Of a stretch of 64,000 bases of DNA, positions 1 to 10,171 are shown piece after piece. Source of the stretch: Orientallactaga sibirica (taxonomy: Eukaryota > Chordata > Mammalia > Rodentia > Dipodidae). The notes under the pieces are model-generated. The model was not told the origin of the DNA, ran no database searches, and saw only the letters and a list, made by a program, of their open reading frames with translations. The number at the start of each line of letters is the position of its first letter. Within the stretch, counting starts at the first letter, position 1. The stretch covers positions 496,001 to 560,000 of the forward strand of contig JAEOAD010000026.1 of NCBI GenBank assembly GCA_036365145.1, read 5' to 3'. The position numbers and the translations under genes are program-made.

Positions 1-62
1 TGACTACACGTTTCTACATGTTTCATTTCCCATGAGGCCATGCTCCATGTGCTAGCCTGAGA

Positions 63-63
<1 letters not shown>

Positions 64-101
<38 letters not shown>
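64..101. repeat. (TG)n microsatellite
   Basis: About 19 uninterrupted TG units. Confidence 0.98.
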
Positions 102-102
<1 letters not shown>

Positions 103-202
103 CAGGGTCTTGTTATGTAGCCCAAGCTGGTCTCACACTCAAGATCTTCCTGTCTCTGCCCCCTAAATCTAAGATTCCAGGTGTGTGTGAGCACACCTGG
201 CT
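101..202 (-). mobile_element. B1-like SINE, diverged
   Basis: GACAGGGTCTTGTTATGTAG to AGCACACCTGGCTG, next to the TG repeat that probably grew from its tail. Confidence 0.7.
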
Positions 203-254
203 GCTAGTCTGATTCTTATAATAGAGAGGAAGTTTGTTAAAGCTGGAGAATGTC

Positions 255-395
255 TTCCAGTGGAAGCAGGTCTAGGTTTGGAATCAGAAAACCCAAATTT
301 GAGTTCCAGTTTACTTTTGGCATTAGTTATGGGTTTATGAATATGTTCTCATCTATAGAAACAAAATCGTCAGAGCCCATTGTAAAAATCAAATA
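255..395 (+). mobile_element. MIR-like SINE
   Basis: GGTTTGGAATCAGAAAACCC and AATTTGAGTTCCAGTTTA resemble the MIR 5' half. Confidence 0.4.
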
Positions 396-398
396 CAA

Positions 399-515
399 GC
401 TGGGCGTAGAAGCTCATGTGGGTAATTCTAACCCTCAGGGGAGGAGGGCTGAGGCAGGAGAATTGCTGTGAGTTCAAGGCCAGTCTGGGCTATAGAGTGA
501 GATCCTATCTTAAGG
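399..515 (+). mobile_element. B1-like SINE, diverged
   Basis: GCTGGGCGTAGAAGCTCATG to GAGTGAGATCCTATC; many differences from the local B1 consensus. Confidence 0.75.
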
Positions 516-643
516 AATAATCAGTAACAACAAAAATATCAAATAAAATATGTGAAAATATCTGGCAGCTGTACATGTTTAGAAGATATTACTTAGCTGT
601 TGTCTTCATCTTTCTTTCATTCCTTTTTTTTATTTTTATTTTT

Positions 644-780
644 TGAGGTAGGGTCTCACTCTGGCCCAGGCTGACCTGAAATTCATTCTGTAGTCCTAGG
701 CTGGCCTTGAACTCATGGTGATCCTCCTACCTCTGCCTCCCAAGTGCTGAGATTAAAGGCATGCGCCACCACGTCCGGCC
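644..780 (-). mobile_element. B1 SINE
   Basis: Reverse B1: GAGGTAGGGTCTCACTCTGG to GCGCCACCACGTCCGGCC. Confidence 0.9.
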
Positions 781-836
781 ATGTTCTTCATCTTTCTAAG
801 CTATCCACCATATTATATAAATCCTTTCATATCATA

Positions 837-1025
837 GGGCTGGAGAGATGGCTTAGCAGTTAAGGCACTTGCCTGCAAAGCCAAAGACCTAGGTTTGATT
901 GCCCAGGACCCATGTAAGCCAGATGCACAAGGTGCATCTGGAGTTTGTTTGCAGCAGCTAGAGGCCCTGGTGTGCCTATTCTCTCTCTTTCTCCCTGTCA
1001 AATAAATAAATAACAATAAAATAAA
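837..1025 (+). mobile_element. B2/DIP-type tRNA SINE, full length with target duplication
   Basis: A box TGGCTTAGCAGTTAAGG and a B-box-like GGTTTGATTGCCC follow GGGCTGGAGAGA; then a body ending in CT repeats and AAATAAATAA. AAATCCTTTCATAT flanks both ends (819 and 1026). Reference entry for this family: head resembles murid B2, tail does not. Confidence 0.95.
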
Positions 1026-1068
1026 AAATCCTTTCATATAATAAATGCTCAATAAAGAAATGAAAGTT

Positions 1069-1253
1069 GGGCTGGAGAGATGGCTTAGCAGCTATAGCAC
1101 TTACCTGTGAAGCCTAACAACCCAGGTTTGATTCCCCAGGACCCACAGAAAGCCAGATGCACAAAATAGCACATGTATCTGGAGTCTGTTTGCAGCGACT
1201 GGAGGCCCTGGCATGTCCATTCTTTCTCTCTCTCTCTGCTTGAAAATAAATAA
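1069..1253 (+). mobile_element. B2/DIP-type tRNA SINE
   Basis: Complete head and tail; the segment after CAGATGCACAA has a short extra stretch. Confidence 0.93.
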
Positions 1254-1289
1254 TTTTTATTATTTATTAATCATCATCATTATTATTAT

Positions 1290-1437
1290 TATTTGGTTTT
1301 TCAAGGTAGGGTCTCACTGTAGCCCAGGCTGATCTGGAACTCACTATGTAGTCTCAGGGTGGCCTCAAACTCACAGTGATCCTCTTCCCTCTGCCTCCCG
1401 AGTGCTGGGATTAAAGACGTGTACCACCATGCCCAGC
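1290..1437 (-). mobile_element. B1 SINE
   Basis: Reverse B1 with TTATT-type tail, ending CCACCATGCCCAGC. Confidence 0.9.
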
Positions 1438-1768
1438 AGAAATAAATACTTTTTTGAAAAAGATACGAAAGTCAACTTCACGTCTGCAAACAATGGGCTG
1501 AATGGTTTTATACTCAGCTGGGATTATGAGGATGTTGAATTTTTTTTCCCCTCCATTAAATTTTACTGTCTGCCTCTGTCACGGGGAACTTGAGTCTATG
1601 GAAGGGCAAGCATCATGAAAAGACGGTTTTCAACCTGTGGAAAATGTGGTTCTGAGCTGCAGGCTGCTAGTGTCCCTCTCTCTGTCCCGCTCCTCTTTAA
1701 CAGGAGCTGGCACTTGGGTTGAGGAGGCATGAGGCTCACGGACATGTGTGTCTTTTTTAAAAAATATT

Positions 1769-1810
<42 letters not shown>

Positions 1811-2399
1811 AGAGAGAGAGAAAGAGAGAGAGAATGGGCACGCCAGGGCCTCTAGCCACTACAGACATGTGCCACCTTGTACATCTGGCTAACGTGAGTC
1901 CTGGGGAATCGAACCTGGGTCCTTTAGCTTTGCAGGCAAATGCCTTAACCACTAAGTCATCTTCTCCAGCCCGGACATGTGTGTCTTGCAGCATCACTTT
2001 TTGGGTAATCTTTTGTGACAGCAGAGTTAGTTGCTGAACCGGGAGAGTAAAGTATGTTACAGGATTCCTGCAGTGTTTGAATCTGTGGTTTTGGGGAAGA
2101 GGACACCCTGCCCCTGCCCCTCCTGCACCCGCACGCTGGGCTCTGACCGCCGTGTTGCTCAGTGACTGTTCAAAGCGGAGCGTGGGGCTCGCACACCTGG
2201 CTGGGGTGCGCTCCGACACACAGCAGGTCCTAGCAATAAAGAGGAGTCTCCTGGATGCTATGGTCCTTCAGGAGCAGAAACTCGTGGACTCGGTGGGCGG
2301 AGGGGTGGCAAGGCTGCTTTTCAATGCCTTCTTTGCAGGTCACCACGATGGCCAAATGCTAGTTTTCTGTCTCTCACCTTCGCATCCTTTCTGCCCTAG
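1438..2399. other. Intronic sequence, nothing else seen
   Basis: Apart from the SINE at 1760-1972 this has no recognised feature. A long plus-strand open frame from 2077 enters the exon at 2400, but its upstream part resembles nothing and ends at the acceptor. Confidence 0.5.
1760..1972 (-). mobile_element. B2/DIP-type tRNA SINE with (ATTT)n tail
   Basis: Reverse copy, tail expanded to nine ATTT units, ending ATCTTCTCCAGCCC. Confidence 0.93.
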
Positions 2400-2547
2400 T
2401 TACCCGACCCTGAAGAAGCTCTCTGAGAAAAGACCAGACGTTCCCATCTATGTGGGCGACACGGAAAGACCTGTGTTTTGGAATTTGGGTCAGAGTGGCG
2501 TCCAGTTAACGAACATCAACGTGGTGCCCTTTGGGACTTGGCAGCAG
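2400..2547 (+). CDS. Cmah: Cmah coding exon, residues ~203-251 (first exon in window)
   Basis: This exon is part of CMP-N-acetylneuraminate hydroxylase, the cytosolic iron-sulphur monooxygenase that converts CMP-Neu5Ac to CMP-Neu5Gc using cytochrome b5 and its reductase. The translation contains RPDVPIYVG, TERPVFWNL and GVQLTNINVVPFG, which I recognise from the conserved metallo-beta-lactamase-like part of the enzyme. The exon starts after acceptor ctgccctag with one base that completes a split codon, and ends in phase 0 at CAG|gtcaga. An upstream exon outside the window should carry the His-rich metal motif just before this point. The open frame continues leftwards into intron by chance; the acceptor and the homology decide the start. 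Residue numbers assume a normal N-terminal part of about 202 residues. Confidence 0.95.
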
Positions 2548-2769
2548 GTCAGAGGCGTTTTCTTTCCTGCTGTGCTTTCTCTGTTGTTAGCATTAATGTG
2601 TGCGTTGGGATGGGGGCAAGTGTGTTTGTTTATGTGTGAGGGTGCGCACACTTGTGCCACAGTGTGTGTGTGTTCACTCTGGGCAGGCCAGCCTGGCTGG
2701 CCCATGAGCTTCCTGGTGCTTCTGTCCCCGCCTCCCGTCTCAGTGCATAAGGGCTGGCATGATAGATGT

Positions 2770-2870
2770 ATGTTTTCTACTGCGTCGGGCTTTTACACCG
2801 GTTCTGGGAATTCCCAACTCAGGGCACACAGCAAACACCTATGCCCACTGAGCCATCAGCTCCCCAGCCC
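2770..2870 (-). mobile_element. Possible old SINE fragment
   Basis: Ends CCACTGAGCCATCAGCTCCC; weak. Confidence 0.3.
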
Positions 2871-2980
2871 CCCGTTACACTTTCTGAGGTCAATTTTACA
2901 TGACACAGTCAGTGGAAGATCAAGGGGGACGTGACCAATGCTGTCCAGATATGGCACTTGGAAAACACCACCTTTATTTA

Positions 2981-3211
2981 ACTTAAAAAATTTTTATTGT
3001 ATTTATTAGTTTGCAAGCAGAGGAAGGTAGAGAAGAGAGAAAGATAGAAAGAGAGAGAATGGGTGTGCCAGGGCCTCCTGCCCCTACAAATGAACTCGAC
3101 ACGCATGCACCACTTTGTGCATCTGGCTTTACATGGGTACTGAGGAATCGAACCCAGGTTGTTAGGCTTTGCAGGCAAGCGCCTTAACCACTAAGCCATC
3201 TCTCCAGCCCC
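2981..3211 (-). mobile_element. B2/DIP-type tRNA SINE
   Basis: Reverse copy from TTAAAAAATTTTTATTG to CATCTCTCCAGCCCC. Confidence 0.93.
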
Positions 3212-3249
3212 AAAGTACAGATTTTTTTTTCTTTTCTTTTCTTTTCTTT

Positions 3250-3389
3250 TTTTGAGGCAGGGTCTGGCTCTAACCAAGGCTGGCCTGAAATTCACTCTGT
3301 AGTCCCAGGCTGGCATTGAATTCATAGCAATTCTCCTACCTCTGCCTCCCGAGTGCTAGGATTAAAGGCGTGCCCCACCACACCCAGCC
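3250..3389 (-). mobile_element. B1 SINE
   Basis: Reverse B1 preceded by a TTTTC-repeat tail (3221-3249). Confidence 0.9.
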
Positions 3390-3628
3390 CTTCATTTAAT
3401 TTTTTTATGGTGGGCACAACTGGCCTAGGTAAAAGGTGTTTTTCTTTACATTTTCCCATAATCCGATCAACAGGCTGATTAACCTAGTTCCAGAGAGGGA
3501 ACTTTGCTTTCTGTTTTTCAAACGTAAGTTCTGATTGGCCAGTCTTTCCAGGAATGACAACCTTCTCAAATATTGAATGAAGTCAAACACTGACCCTGTC
3601 TGCTGTTGGTCTTATTGCTGATTTGCAG

Positions 3629-3710
3629 GTAGACAAAAACCTCCGATTCATGATCTTGATGGATGGCGTTCACCCTGAGATGGATACTTGTATCATTGTG
3701 GAGTACAAAG
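3629..3710 (+). CDS. Cmah: Cmah coding exon, residues ~252-278
   Basis: This 82 bp exon lies between acceptor tgatttgcag and donor AAAG|gtaccc. It encodes VDKNLRFMILMDGVHP followed by EMDTCIIVEYK, a stretch typical of the core beta-sheet of the hydroxylase. It starts in phase 0, matching the end of the preceding exon, and ends with the first base of a Gly codon. It is too short to stand out as an open reading frame and was found from splice sites and homology. The intron before it is 1081 bp and holds one tRNA-type SINE and one B1. Confidence 0.95.
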
Positions 3711-4035
3711 GTACCCTTCCCTCCTCACCCACATGAGAAATGATGAGTGCGCTGGGCAGGGGAGGTGATGGGCAATACCTGCCATTCCATCCTGTGTTCC
3801 CTTTCTTCCAGCTTCCCTTTCTGAGAAGATAGGGTGCTATGTCCTCATCTTAGGGAAATGAACATCCTCTTAGATAATTTTTCCAGACAACAACGTACCA
3901 AAAAGCAGGAGTAGATAGTGACAGGGGCAAAGTTTTCTGCATGAGGCAACCAATATTTCATATTTTACCTCTAGTCACATCTTCCAAACTCTATTAAATA
4001 AATGCCATAAGTTCACTGCACCTAAAAACATCAGA

Positions 4036-4162
4036 TTTCTAGGTGTAGTGGCATACATCTGTAATCCTAGACAAGAGGATTGATAGTTCAAGGTCATCCG
4101 TGACTGCATGGTGAGCTCAAAGATAGCCTGGGCTACATGAGACCCCTCCCCCCATCTCAAGA
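4036..4162 (+). mobile_element. B1-like SINE, diverged
   Basis: GGTGTAGTGGCATACATCTG to TGGGCTACATGAGACCC. Confidence 0.65.
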
Positions 4163-4189
4163 ACAATATTAAAAAAAAGCCATCATCAG

Positions 4190-4326
4190 CCTAGTGGGGT
4201 GGCGCATGCCTTCAACCCCAGCACTCGGGAGGCAGAAGTAGGAGGATGGTCGTGAGTTCGGGGCCACCCTGAAATTACAGTGAATTCCAGGTCGGCCCGA
4301 GCTAGAGTGAGACCCTACCTCAAGCC
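4190..4326 (+). mobile_element. B1 SINE
   Basis: CCTAGTGGGGTGGCGCATGC to GAGACCCTACCTCAAG. Confidence 0.85.
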
Positions 4327-4726
4327 CCCACCCCTCTCCACCAAAACCATCATGAAGTAATGTCATTTTGCGTGAGCCATGGCCTCACTGCTCCAATGAT
4401 CACTTGAATGTGAATGCTACATAGAATTTGCAAAAGATAACAGGATCTAAATTGATTTGAATTCCTCAGGCCCAAGCCGAGAAAAAGAAGAAGAAAAAAA
4501 AAACCCAGCTCTCTGTCACCTGCAGTGTAATTAGGCTGACACTCTTCATGAGTCTTCCAGAATCCACCCAGTAGGACGGGATGAACTCATCCCTTGGAAA
4601 TTCAGAATATGTGACTTTAGATTTTGACATCTTGATTTTTCTTGGCCATCACCATTTCTTCTATAATCAAACAAGTAGGACTATATAGAGTGTATTGGAA
4701 ACATGGATTGGCTTGGGGGGGTGTGG

Positions 4727-5425
4727 TTTGAATATAAAATGTCCCCATAGCTTCAGGTGTTTGCCATGAAGCCTCATACTTAGTCCCCAGCTGGTGGAGC
4801 TTTCGGGCAGTGGAACCTTGCTGGAGGAGGTGTGTCACTGGAGACAGCCCTGAGGCTTACGTGGTGTGGTGGCTTGATTCAGGTGTCACCCATAAACTTA
4901 GGTGTTCTGAGCGCTAGGTCCCAGCTGATGGCAATTTAGAATGAACGCCCCCTGGAGGCAGTGTGTTGTTGGGGGCAGGCTTATGGGTGTTATAGCCAGC
5001 TTCCTCTTGCCAGTGTTTGGCACACTCTCCTGTTGCTGTTGTCCACCTTACGTTGGCCAGGGGCTGATGTTCACCCTCTGCTCATGCCATCATTTCCCCT
5101 GCCATCATGGAGCTCCCCCTCGAGTCCATAAGCCAAAACAGACCATTTTTTCCCACAAGCTGCTCTTGGTGGGGTGATTTCTGCCAGCATTGTGAACCCG
5201 ACTATGACACTAGACTAGCCCATCTGGGTGTTCAGAGCTCACTCTGTCTCCTTCCTGCCTGCTACTGTGGAGATGTGACGCCCTGCTGTCTGCTCTGCCC
5301 TGCTTTCCTTGTCACGAGGAAACTTCCCTCTAGAAACCATAAGCCCAAAATCAACACTTCCCTTCTGTAAGCTGCTTCTGGTTGGGTGTTTGGTCCCAGC
5401 ATCAAGAAGGTGCCTGTTACAGGTA
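4727..5425 (+). mobile_element. MaLR-type solo LTR, split by another LTR
   Basis: The left half (4727-4861) starts GTGGTTTGAATATAAAATGT and the right half (about 5215-5425) ends in the family's 3' end with TGGTTGGGTGTTTGGTCCCAGC and GTTACA. The 350 bp between are another copy. The TG...CA ends, the internal polyadenylation-like segment and the resemblance to MLT1/ORR1 LTRs suggest the ERVL-MaLR class; this is from memory. The right end is about 25 bp before the Cmah acceptor at 5450. Confidence 0.6.
4862..5214 (+). mobile_element. MaLR-type solo LTR nested in the preceding LTR
   Basis: A complete copy from GGTGTGGTGGCTTGATTCAG to GAACCCGACTATGACA, closer in sequence to the copy at 50354-50704 than to its host LTR, so it is younger. 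Confidence 0.6.
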
Positions 5426-5450
5426 CCCACACCATTTTGTGTCTCCACAG

Positions 5451-5588
5451 GTCACAAAATACTCAATACAGTGGACTGCACCCGCCCCAATGGGGGAAGG
5501 CTGCCCGAGAAAGTGGCTCTGATGATGAGTGACTTCGCTGGAGGGGCCTCAGGCTTTCCGATGACTTTCAGTGGAGGGAAATTCACTG
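5451..5588 (+). CDS. Cmah: Cmah coding exon, residues ~279-324
   Basis: The exon starts after gtgtctccacag and completes the split Gly codon. It encodes GHKILNTVDCTRPNGG, then LPEKVALMMSDFAGGASG and FPMTFSGGKFT. The Asp of VDCTRP sits where metallo-beta-lactamase-fold proteins often have a metal ligand (inference from fold knowledge). It ends at ACTG|gtaaca, leaving one base of a Glu codon. Both flanks are invaded by repeats: an LTR ends about 25 bp before the acceptor, and a B1 SINE sits in the intron from the twelfth base after the donor G. No stop or frameshift is visible. Confidence 0.95.
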
Positions 5589-5600
5589 GTAACATTTTAT

Positions 5601-5771
5601 TTTTTTATTTTTATTTTTTTATTTTTTTGGTTTTTCGAGGTAGGGTCTCACTCTAGCTCAGGCTGACCTAGAACTCACTCTGTAGTCTCAGGGTGGCCTC
5701 GAACTCATGGCGATCCTCCTACCTCTGCCTCCCGAGTGCTGGGATTAAAGGTGTGCACCACCACGCCTGGC
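5601..5771 (-). mobile_element. B1 SINE at the Cmah splice donor, with 11 bp target duplication
   Basis: Reverse-oriented 7SL-derived B1 with a T-rich tail next to the donor. TAACATTTTAT occurs at 5590-5600 and again at 5772-5782, flanking the element, so the insertion point is just after the second intron base. The donor keeps its original following bases. Confidence 0.93.
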
Positions 5772-5979
5772 TAACATTTTATATCCATCAATGCTAACCA
5801 TGGGGCACATTACCTTGATGATGCTTTGAGAAGAAATACAAAGATAATTGACGCATGGGTCCTGCTCGCAAGAAGCTGTAGTCATAGAGGGTAACCAGAC
5901 TGGTATTTAGTTATTGCATAGAAAATAAATTAAAATCACCTCTCGCACACATACAACCATGATTAACATATTGGTATTA

Positions 5980-6105
5980 CGTAGTTATTACATATTCAAG
6001 AGAAGTTATTACATAGTTATTATTGACATATTGGCATCACATAATTATTAGTTATTACATAGTTACTACACAGTTACATTCTAATAGCAGTTATTACATA
6101 GAGAC
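5980..6105. repeat. Degenerate repeats of GTTATTACATAG
   Basis: At least six variants of GTTATTACATAG/GTTACTACACAG in an AT-rich stretch; no fixed period. Confidence 0.65.
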
Positions 6106-6402
6106 TACAGGCCAACGTTCCTGGCTCTTCACATCATGACAAAGTGTGAAGGGAGGGACCGGGATCAGGCAGCACCTTAGGAAAAAAGAATCCGGCTATG
6201 ATTCACAGTAGGGACCATGCGACGGCACGGAGGATAGGAAATGGATAACTCCGTCTCTGGTGCTCTTGGAAGGAGGTGAGAAAGGAGTGTGTCCACGCAA
6301 CATGGGCACTTCCTGTGGGATGCTCACAGGGGTGGTCTAGCCCGAAGACGTCCGAATCCAAAGTCATGAGGAAAGTATGTATTGAAGGCAGTTCATTTCT
6401 TT

Positions 6403-6616
6403 TTCTTATTTATTTATTTAAGAAAGAGAGAGAGAGAGAGAACGAAAGAAGGAAATACACAGAAAAGGCACATGCCAGGGCCTTCAGCCACTGCAAATGA
6501 ACTCCAGACACATGCGCCACCTTGTACATCTGGCTTACGTGGGTCCTGGGGAATCAAATCTGGGTCCTTTGGATTGGCAGTCAAACACCTTAACTGCTAA
6601 GCCATCTCTCCAGCCC
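6403..6616 (-). mobile_element. B2/DIP-type tRNA SINE
   Basis: Reverse full-length copy, tail TATTTATTTATTTAAG. Confidence 0.93.
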
Positions 6617-6636
6617 CTCTTTTTCATTTTGAAAAA

Positions 6637-6845
6637 AATATATTTTATTTTTATTTATTTATGAGAGAAAGAGAGAGAAGCAGACAGAAAGAGAATGGGC
6701 ATGCCAGGGCCTCCAGCTGCTGGAAATGAACTCTAGACTCGTATACCACCTTGTGCGTGTGGATTACATGGGTCCTAGGGAGTCAAACCTGGGTCCTTTG
6801 CCTTTGCAGGAAAGCTCCTTGACCAGTAAGCCATCTCTTCAGCCC
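6637..6845 (-). mobile_element. B2/DIP-type tRNA SINE
   Basis: Second reverse copy, separated by 20 bp from the previous one. Confidence 0.93.
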
Positions 6846-6983
6846 AGTTCATTTCTTTTGGTATCCAGAATGCTAGCTTCATTAAGTCCTTATATTCCAA
6901 TTAGTAAACGATTATGTGTGGGAGGTGATCCTTGTCAATGTGGCCAAAACCACTAACTTGCAGGATGAAGACAGCCTCCTTTG

Positions 6984-7168
6984 GGTTGGAGAGATGGCTT
7001 AGAAGTTAAGGCACTTGCCTGTGAAGCCTAAGGATCCAGGTTTGATTCCCCGGTACCCACATAAGTCAGATACACAAGGTGGTGCGTGGGTCTGGAGTTT
7101 GTTTGCAGTGACTAGAGGCTCTGGTGCACCCATTCTCTCTTTCTCTCTTTCTCAAATAAATAAATAAT
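6984..7168 (+). mobile_element. B2/DIP-type tRNA SINE
   Basis: GGGTTGGAGAGATGGCTTAG to CAAATAAATAAAT; meets a reverse copy tail to tail. Confidence 0.93.
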
Positions 7169-7171
7169 TTT

Positions 7172-7378
7172 AAATTTAATTTTATTTATTTGAGAGAGAC
7201 AAAGGAAGAGGTAGAGAGAAAGAGAGAATGGGCGTGCCAGGACCTCTAGCCACTCCAAATAAACTCCAGATGCATATGCCCCCTTGTGCATCTGGCTTAT
7301 GTGGGTCCTGGAGAATCGAACCAGAGTACTTAAGCTTCACAGGCAAACGCCTTTATCACTAAGCCATTTCCCCAGCCC
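7172..7378 (-). mobile_element. B2/DIP-type tRNA SINE
   Basis: Reverse copy, tail-to-tail inverted with 6984-7168 (possible hairpin). Confidence 0.92.
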
Positions 7379-7428
7379 TAAAATATTTTTTTTAAAGATT
7401 GCCTCCTATGTCTAGGGCTTTTCTCCCT

Positions 7429-7647
7429 TAAAAAAATTTTTTTTTGTTTGCTTATGGAGAGAGAGAGAAAGAGAGAGAGAGAGAGTGAGAGAATATGGGC
7501 CTGCCAGGATCTCTTGCTGCTGTATACGAATCCAGATGTAGGTGCTTCTTTGTGCATCTGGCTTGACAGGGTACTGGGGAATTGAACCCAGGACTGCAGG
7601 CTTTGCAAACAAGTGTGTCATTAACCACTGAGCCATCTTCCGAGGTT
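7429..7647 (-). mobile_element. B2/DIP-type tRNA SINE
   Basis: Reverse copy ending with a mutated head CATCTTCCGAGGTT. Confidence 0.88.
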
Positions 7648-8002
7648 CACCATATACATCCACGTTCATAGCCTCCCGCAGTGTGGAGCCACCTGAGAAA
7701 GCGAGGGGTGGTTCTGCCCCTGAGAGTCAGTAGGCTAATTGACTTTGTGAGGAAGCAGATACTGGGCAGGACTTCAGTCCTCTTAGTCATGGTGAATTAT
7801 TACTCTTAGTCATGGTGAATTACCAGGCTAAAAGAAATACATTTCACTTTTATTGTGCACTAAAACAATGGTCATGTACATGTTAGTAGAAGGTTAGGAG
7901 ATATGAGTGATGAGTGACGGTGCATTTAAACGTGCTTGCCTGCATGGCACTACTGCACCTGTCTACTGTGTATTTAGCGGAGGCCCCTAAAAACACAATG
8001 AT

Positions 8003-8195
8003 GGGCTAGACAGATGGAGTAGCAGTTAAGGTGCTTGCCTCCAAAGCCTAAGGACCCGGATTCAATTCCCCAATATTCATGTCAGCCAGATGCACAAGGT
8101 GGCACACATGTCTGGAATTCGTTTGCAGTGGCTAAAGGCCTTGGCACTCCGATTCTTCCCCTACCTCTCTCTCTCTAATAGATAAATAAAAATAC
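8003..8195 (+). mobile_element. B2/DIP-type tRNA SINE
   Basis: GGGCTAGACAGATGGAGTAG to AATAAAAATAC; mutated A box. Confidence 0.9.
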
Positions 8196-8463
8196 AAAGA
8201 CAAGGAGAGAGCTAAGGACATTTGGCTGGTCTGGCGGCAGGTTCTTGGTAAATAATCAAAATACGTTCCATCAAGCTGAGGAGACACCTCCAGGAATGAC
8301 AGAGAGATTTCTTCTATTTCCACCTTAAGTTGTCTGTTTATCTCCTGAGCAAGGTTTAGTGTATTAGATCAGCTTCTTAAATTTTTTTTTCGGTGGGGAC
8401 ACCTTTCCCCTTGAAAATTTTTATGCAAGCCCAGAGACATAGGCATATAAAAATCCATAAACA

Positions 8464-8655
8464 GGGATGGAGAGATGGCTCAGCAGTTAAGGCAGTTGCC
8501 AATGAAACCTAATGACCTGAGTTCGAGTCCCCTGTACCCACATAAAGCCAGGTGCACAAAGGATTGCATTCATCTAGAGTTGGTTTGCAATGGTAAGAGG
8601 CCCTGGCACGCCCATTCTCTCTCTCTGCTTATAAATAAGTAAATATAAAAAATTA
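8464..8655 (+). mobile_element. B2/DIP-type tRNA SINE with target duplication
   Basis: Flanked by AAAAATCCATAAACA (8449) and AAAATTCCATAAACA (8656). Confidence 0.93.
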
Positions 8656-8693
8656 AAATTCCATAAACAAACTTATTTAAAAATGATTCTTCA

Positions 8694-8860
8694 GCCGGGC
8701 ATGGTGGCGCACGCCTTTAATCCCAGCACTCGGGAGGCAGAGGTAGAAGGATCGCCTAGAGTTCGAGGCCATCCTGAGACTACATAGTTAATTCCAGGTC
8801 AGCCTGGACCAGAGCGAGACCCTACCTCACAAAACCAAAAAAAAAAAAAAAAAACCAAAA
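8694..8860 (+). mobile_element. B1 SINE, full length, clear target duplication
   Basis: Starts GCCGGGCATGGTGGCGCACG, ends in an A-rich tail. The flanks AAATGATTCTTCA at 8681-8693 and 8861-8873 are identical. This is a good reference copy of the local B1 family. Confidence 0.95.
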
Positions 8861-9219
8861 AAATGATTCTTCAGGATACATATAATTGTACCATTTATTA
8901 AGGAGGCAATTTGCATACTAATAAGATGGATGTGCTCATTTATTTTGGCATATGTAAATGAACCTGAGCTGAACGTCCACGACTGCAGGACATAGAGTGG
9001 GTCCTGGGGGGGGATCTCAGTGCTTCAGAACTGATTAGTGGCTTGATTTTATATTCCATGCTGAGAATTCTGCTGTGTATAAATGCACAATACAAAAGGG
9101 CAGACGGCTATTTAAGGACACTACAGAAGTTGCTGGAAATCCTATCCTAGTCCCAAGCTAAAATTCACTGAATGATTTCTTTGTTAAAAAATACAATTCA
9201 AGTCAGCAATTGAAATAGC

Positions 9220-9402
9220 ATTTAAAATATTTCTATTTATTTATGAGAAAGAGAGAGAGAGTATGGGCACACCAAAACATCATTGCACTGCAAAGAAACT
9301 CTGACACATGTGCTGCTAAAAGCATATGGCTTTACATGGGTACTGGGAAATTGAACCCCGGGCCGGCAGGCTTTGCAATCAAGTGACTTTAATGTCCCTA
9401 GC
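9220..9402 (-). mobile_element. B2/DIP-type tRNA SINE, diverged
   Basis: Reverse copy with a decayed head (AATGTCCCTAGCTC). Confidence 0.85.
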
Positions 9403-9424
9403 TCCTTTAAAGAATCAGCGTTTG

Positions 9425-9647
9425 GGCTGGAGAGATGGCTTAGCAGTTAAGGCACTTGCCTGCAAAGCCAAAGGACCTCGGTTCAATTCCCCAGGACCCA
9501 TGTAAGCCAGATGCACAAGGTGACACATGTATCTGGAGTTCATTTGCAGTGGCTATAGGCCCTGATGTGCCCATTCTCCCTCTGTCTGTCTGTCTCTCTC
9601 TCTCTTTGCCTCTCTCTCTCAAATAAGTAAATAAAAATAAAATATAT
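9425..9647 (+). mobile_element. B2/DIP-type tRNA SINE
   Basis: Full length, with an expanded CTGTCTGTCTCTCT stretch in the tail. Confidence 0.94.
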
Positions 9648-10171
9648 AAAAATTGTAAAGAATCAGCTTTTGAAAATGAAATATTCTTACACAATCCAGT
9701 CCAAAGATGTACTAATTTGATTCTTAACGTGATGATGGTAGGAAAATATTGTCTTTGTTTTTCACACCATTGTTTCTGTAAGAGCAGGACACACTTCATT
9801 CACAACATACAGTGGTCTCAAATGTGAGCTGAGGTGTTTCAGGCAGCATGTGCTGTGTGGTGTGACAGTTTGCACAGGGCAAAGGGCACGCACTCCGGGC
9901 TTGAGAACCAAGGCTGAAGTGAAGTCTGACGACGGAGCATGGGTGAGCGCTGCCCGAAACACCTCAGAAGCATCACGCATTTGACTTTGAATTAATTTTT
10001 GGTCATCCTCTGTTCAGAAACCTTTTATTGTTGCCACTTTATATTGTGATCCCCACGATCAGTTATGAGACGCCATGTGGGGGGGGGTCACACCCCACAG
10101 GTGATGCTGGAATGAGCTGTTCAGGGCGTTTTGAACAGAGCAGGCTCTAATGCCCCCCTTTGTCATTTCAG

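Noticed and set aside
2077..2934. 285-codon frame spanning a Cmah exon
   Set aside because: Only 2400-2547 is coding; the rest is intron that happens to stay open on both sides.
5980..6105. Repeated GTTATTACATAG as a CRISPR-like or regulatory array
   Set aside because: Spacing and units are irregular and the DNA is mammalian; most likely AT-rich simple-sequence decay.
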